Of a DNA stretch of 14,216 nucleotides, positions 13,730 to 14,216 are shown piece by piece (the stretch's first letter is position 1; each line of letters begins with the position of its first letter). A program made the position numbers and the translations under genes. The notes beneath the pieces are model-generated. The model saw nothing but the letters and a program-made list of their open reading frames with translations, was not told the origin of the DNA and did no database searches. The DNA comes from an uncultured Microbacteriaceae bacterium (GTDB lineage Bacteria; Actinomycetota; Actinomycetes; Actinomycetales; Microbacteriaceae). The DNA lies in contig CALBMG010000095.1 of the NCBI GenBank assembly GCA_937896185.1, positions 1 through 14,216 of the forward strand, given 5' to 3'.

Positions 13730-14216
13730 ATGACGAACTCTGGAATCGATATCGAGGAACGCCACCCCACCATCAGGCCAGCGGACGACCTGTATCGCCA
13801 CATGAACGAACTGTGGATGGAACGCACACCCATCCCCGCCGATAAGGCCCGTTATGGTTCGTTCCACCAGTTGGCCGAGGAATCGGAAAAGGCGGTGCAC
13901 GCCATCATCGAAGAATGTGTCACCGCACCCGAGGGCACCGAGGCCCGCAAGGTCGGCGACCTGTACACCTCGTTCATGAACGAGGCCGCGATTGATGCCC
14001 GCGGGGCAACACCACTGGAACCGTTTTTTGTCGACATCGATTCCGCACAGACCGTGAGCCAGCTGTTGACCGTGATGGGCCGCAACGAGCGTGCGGGAAC
14101 GTCGGGGCTGGTGTCCTTGTTCATCGACAACGACCCGGGTGATCCCGAACGTTATGTGGTGTTCGCGGAACAGGACGGTTTGGGTTTGCCCGACGAGTCG
14201 TATTACCGCGACGACA
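13730..14216 (+). CDS. M13-family zinc metallopeptidase, neprilysin/PepO-like (N-terminal part only)
   Basis: First 162 residues of an M13 endopeptidase, which would normally be about 630-690 residues. The N-terminal M13 domain is recognised by IRPADDLYRHMNELWM (about 15-30), IPADKARYGSFHQLAE (35-50), KVGDLYTSFMNE (74-85), and LGLPDESYYRDD (151-162), the conserved segment near the start of the family. The zinc sites HExxH and ExxxD lie beyond the window, so activity cannot be judged. There is no signal peptide or N-terminal membrane helix, so it should be cytoplasmic and act on peptides inside the cell, like bacterial PepO, rather than outside like neprilysin. ATG 13730 is six bases behind TAAAGT, predicting a leaderless message. 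Confidence 0.9.
   Translation, partial: MTNSGIDIEERHPTIRPADDLYRHMNELWMERTPIPADKARYGSFHQLAEESEKAVHAIIEECVTAPEGTEARKVGDLYTSFMNEAAIDARGATPLEPFFVDIDSAQTVSQLLTVMGRNERAGTSGLVSLFIDNDPGDPERYVVFAEQDGLGLPDESYYRDD

Overview
The window looks like a compact, moderately GC-rich (about 60%) actinobacterial chromosome, most likely Microbacteriaceae or a close relative. Three things point there. The order pstP–fhaB–fhaA beside a tRNA-Leu gene is typical of Actinobacteria. A NucS/EndoMS mismatch endonuclease is present, which is found mainly in Actinobacteria and Archaea. Several genes appear to be read from leaderless GTG or ATG starts. I assign no genus or species. Only about 410 of 14,216 bases (2.9%) lie outside a called gene, and no gap reaches 300 bases, which suggests a streamlined genome.

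Layout from left to right. At 1–2124 (minus) a phospho-signalling block holds fhaA, fhaB and pstP, joined by 1- and 4-base overlaps; pstP runs off the left edge. At 2246–2328 (plus) lies tRNA-Leu(CAG), followed after 54 bases by a solitary NPPF-type methyltransferase (2383–3261). At 3212–5546 (minus) an aldehyde dehydrogenase and a short-chain dehydrogenase form a two-gene operon. At 5627–8058 (plus) lie a copper chaperone and the Cu+-exporting P-type ATPase copA, overlapping by 4 bases. At 8055–10209 (minus) an SDR, nucS and a HAD phosphatase form a tight operon. At 10275–12327 (plus) lies a Ktr/Trk potassium uptake system (membrane subunit plus RCK subunit). At 12379–13698 (minus) lies a MATE-family exporter. 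From 13730 (plus) an M13 zinc metallopeptidase begins and runs off the right edge.

The genes work in local modules: FHA/PP2C signalling for cell envelope and division, copper detoxification, potassium uptake, alcohol/aldehyde oxidation, and non-canonical mismatch repair. I see no mobile element, CRISPR array, prophage or clear defence island.

The most distinctive signal is in the promoters. Four genes (SDR at 10209, ktrB/trkH at 10275, MATE at 13698, M13 peptidase at 13730) each have a TANNNT hexamer ending exactly six bases before the start codon, so the predicted first transcribed base is the first base of the start codon. They form two divergent pairs, one packed into only 31 bp. A second point of interest is the methyltransferase directly behind tRNA-Leu, with no TANNNT hexamer between them. 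I did not find convincing evidence for a wholly new multi-gene system.
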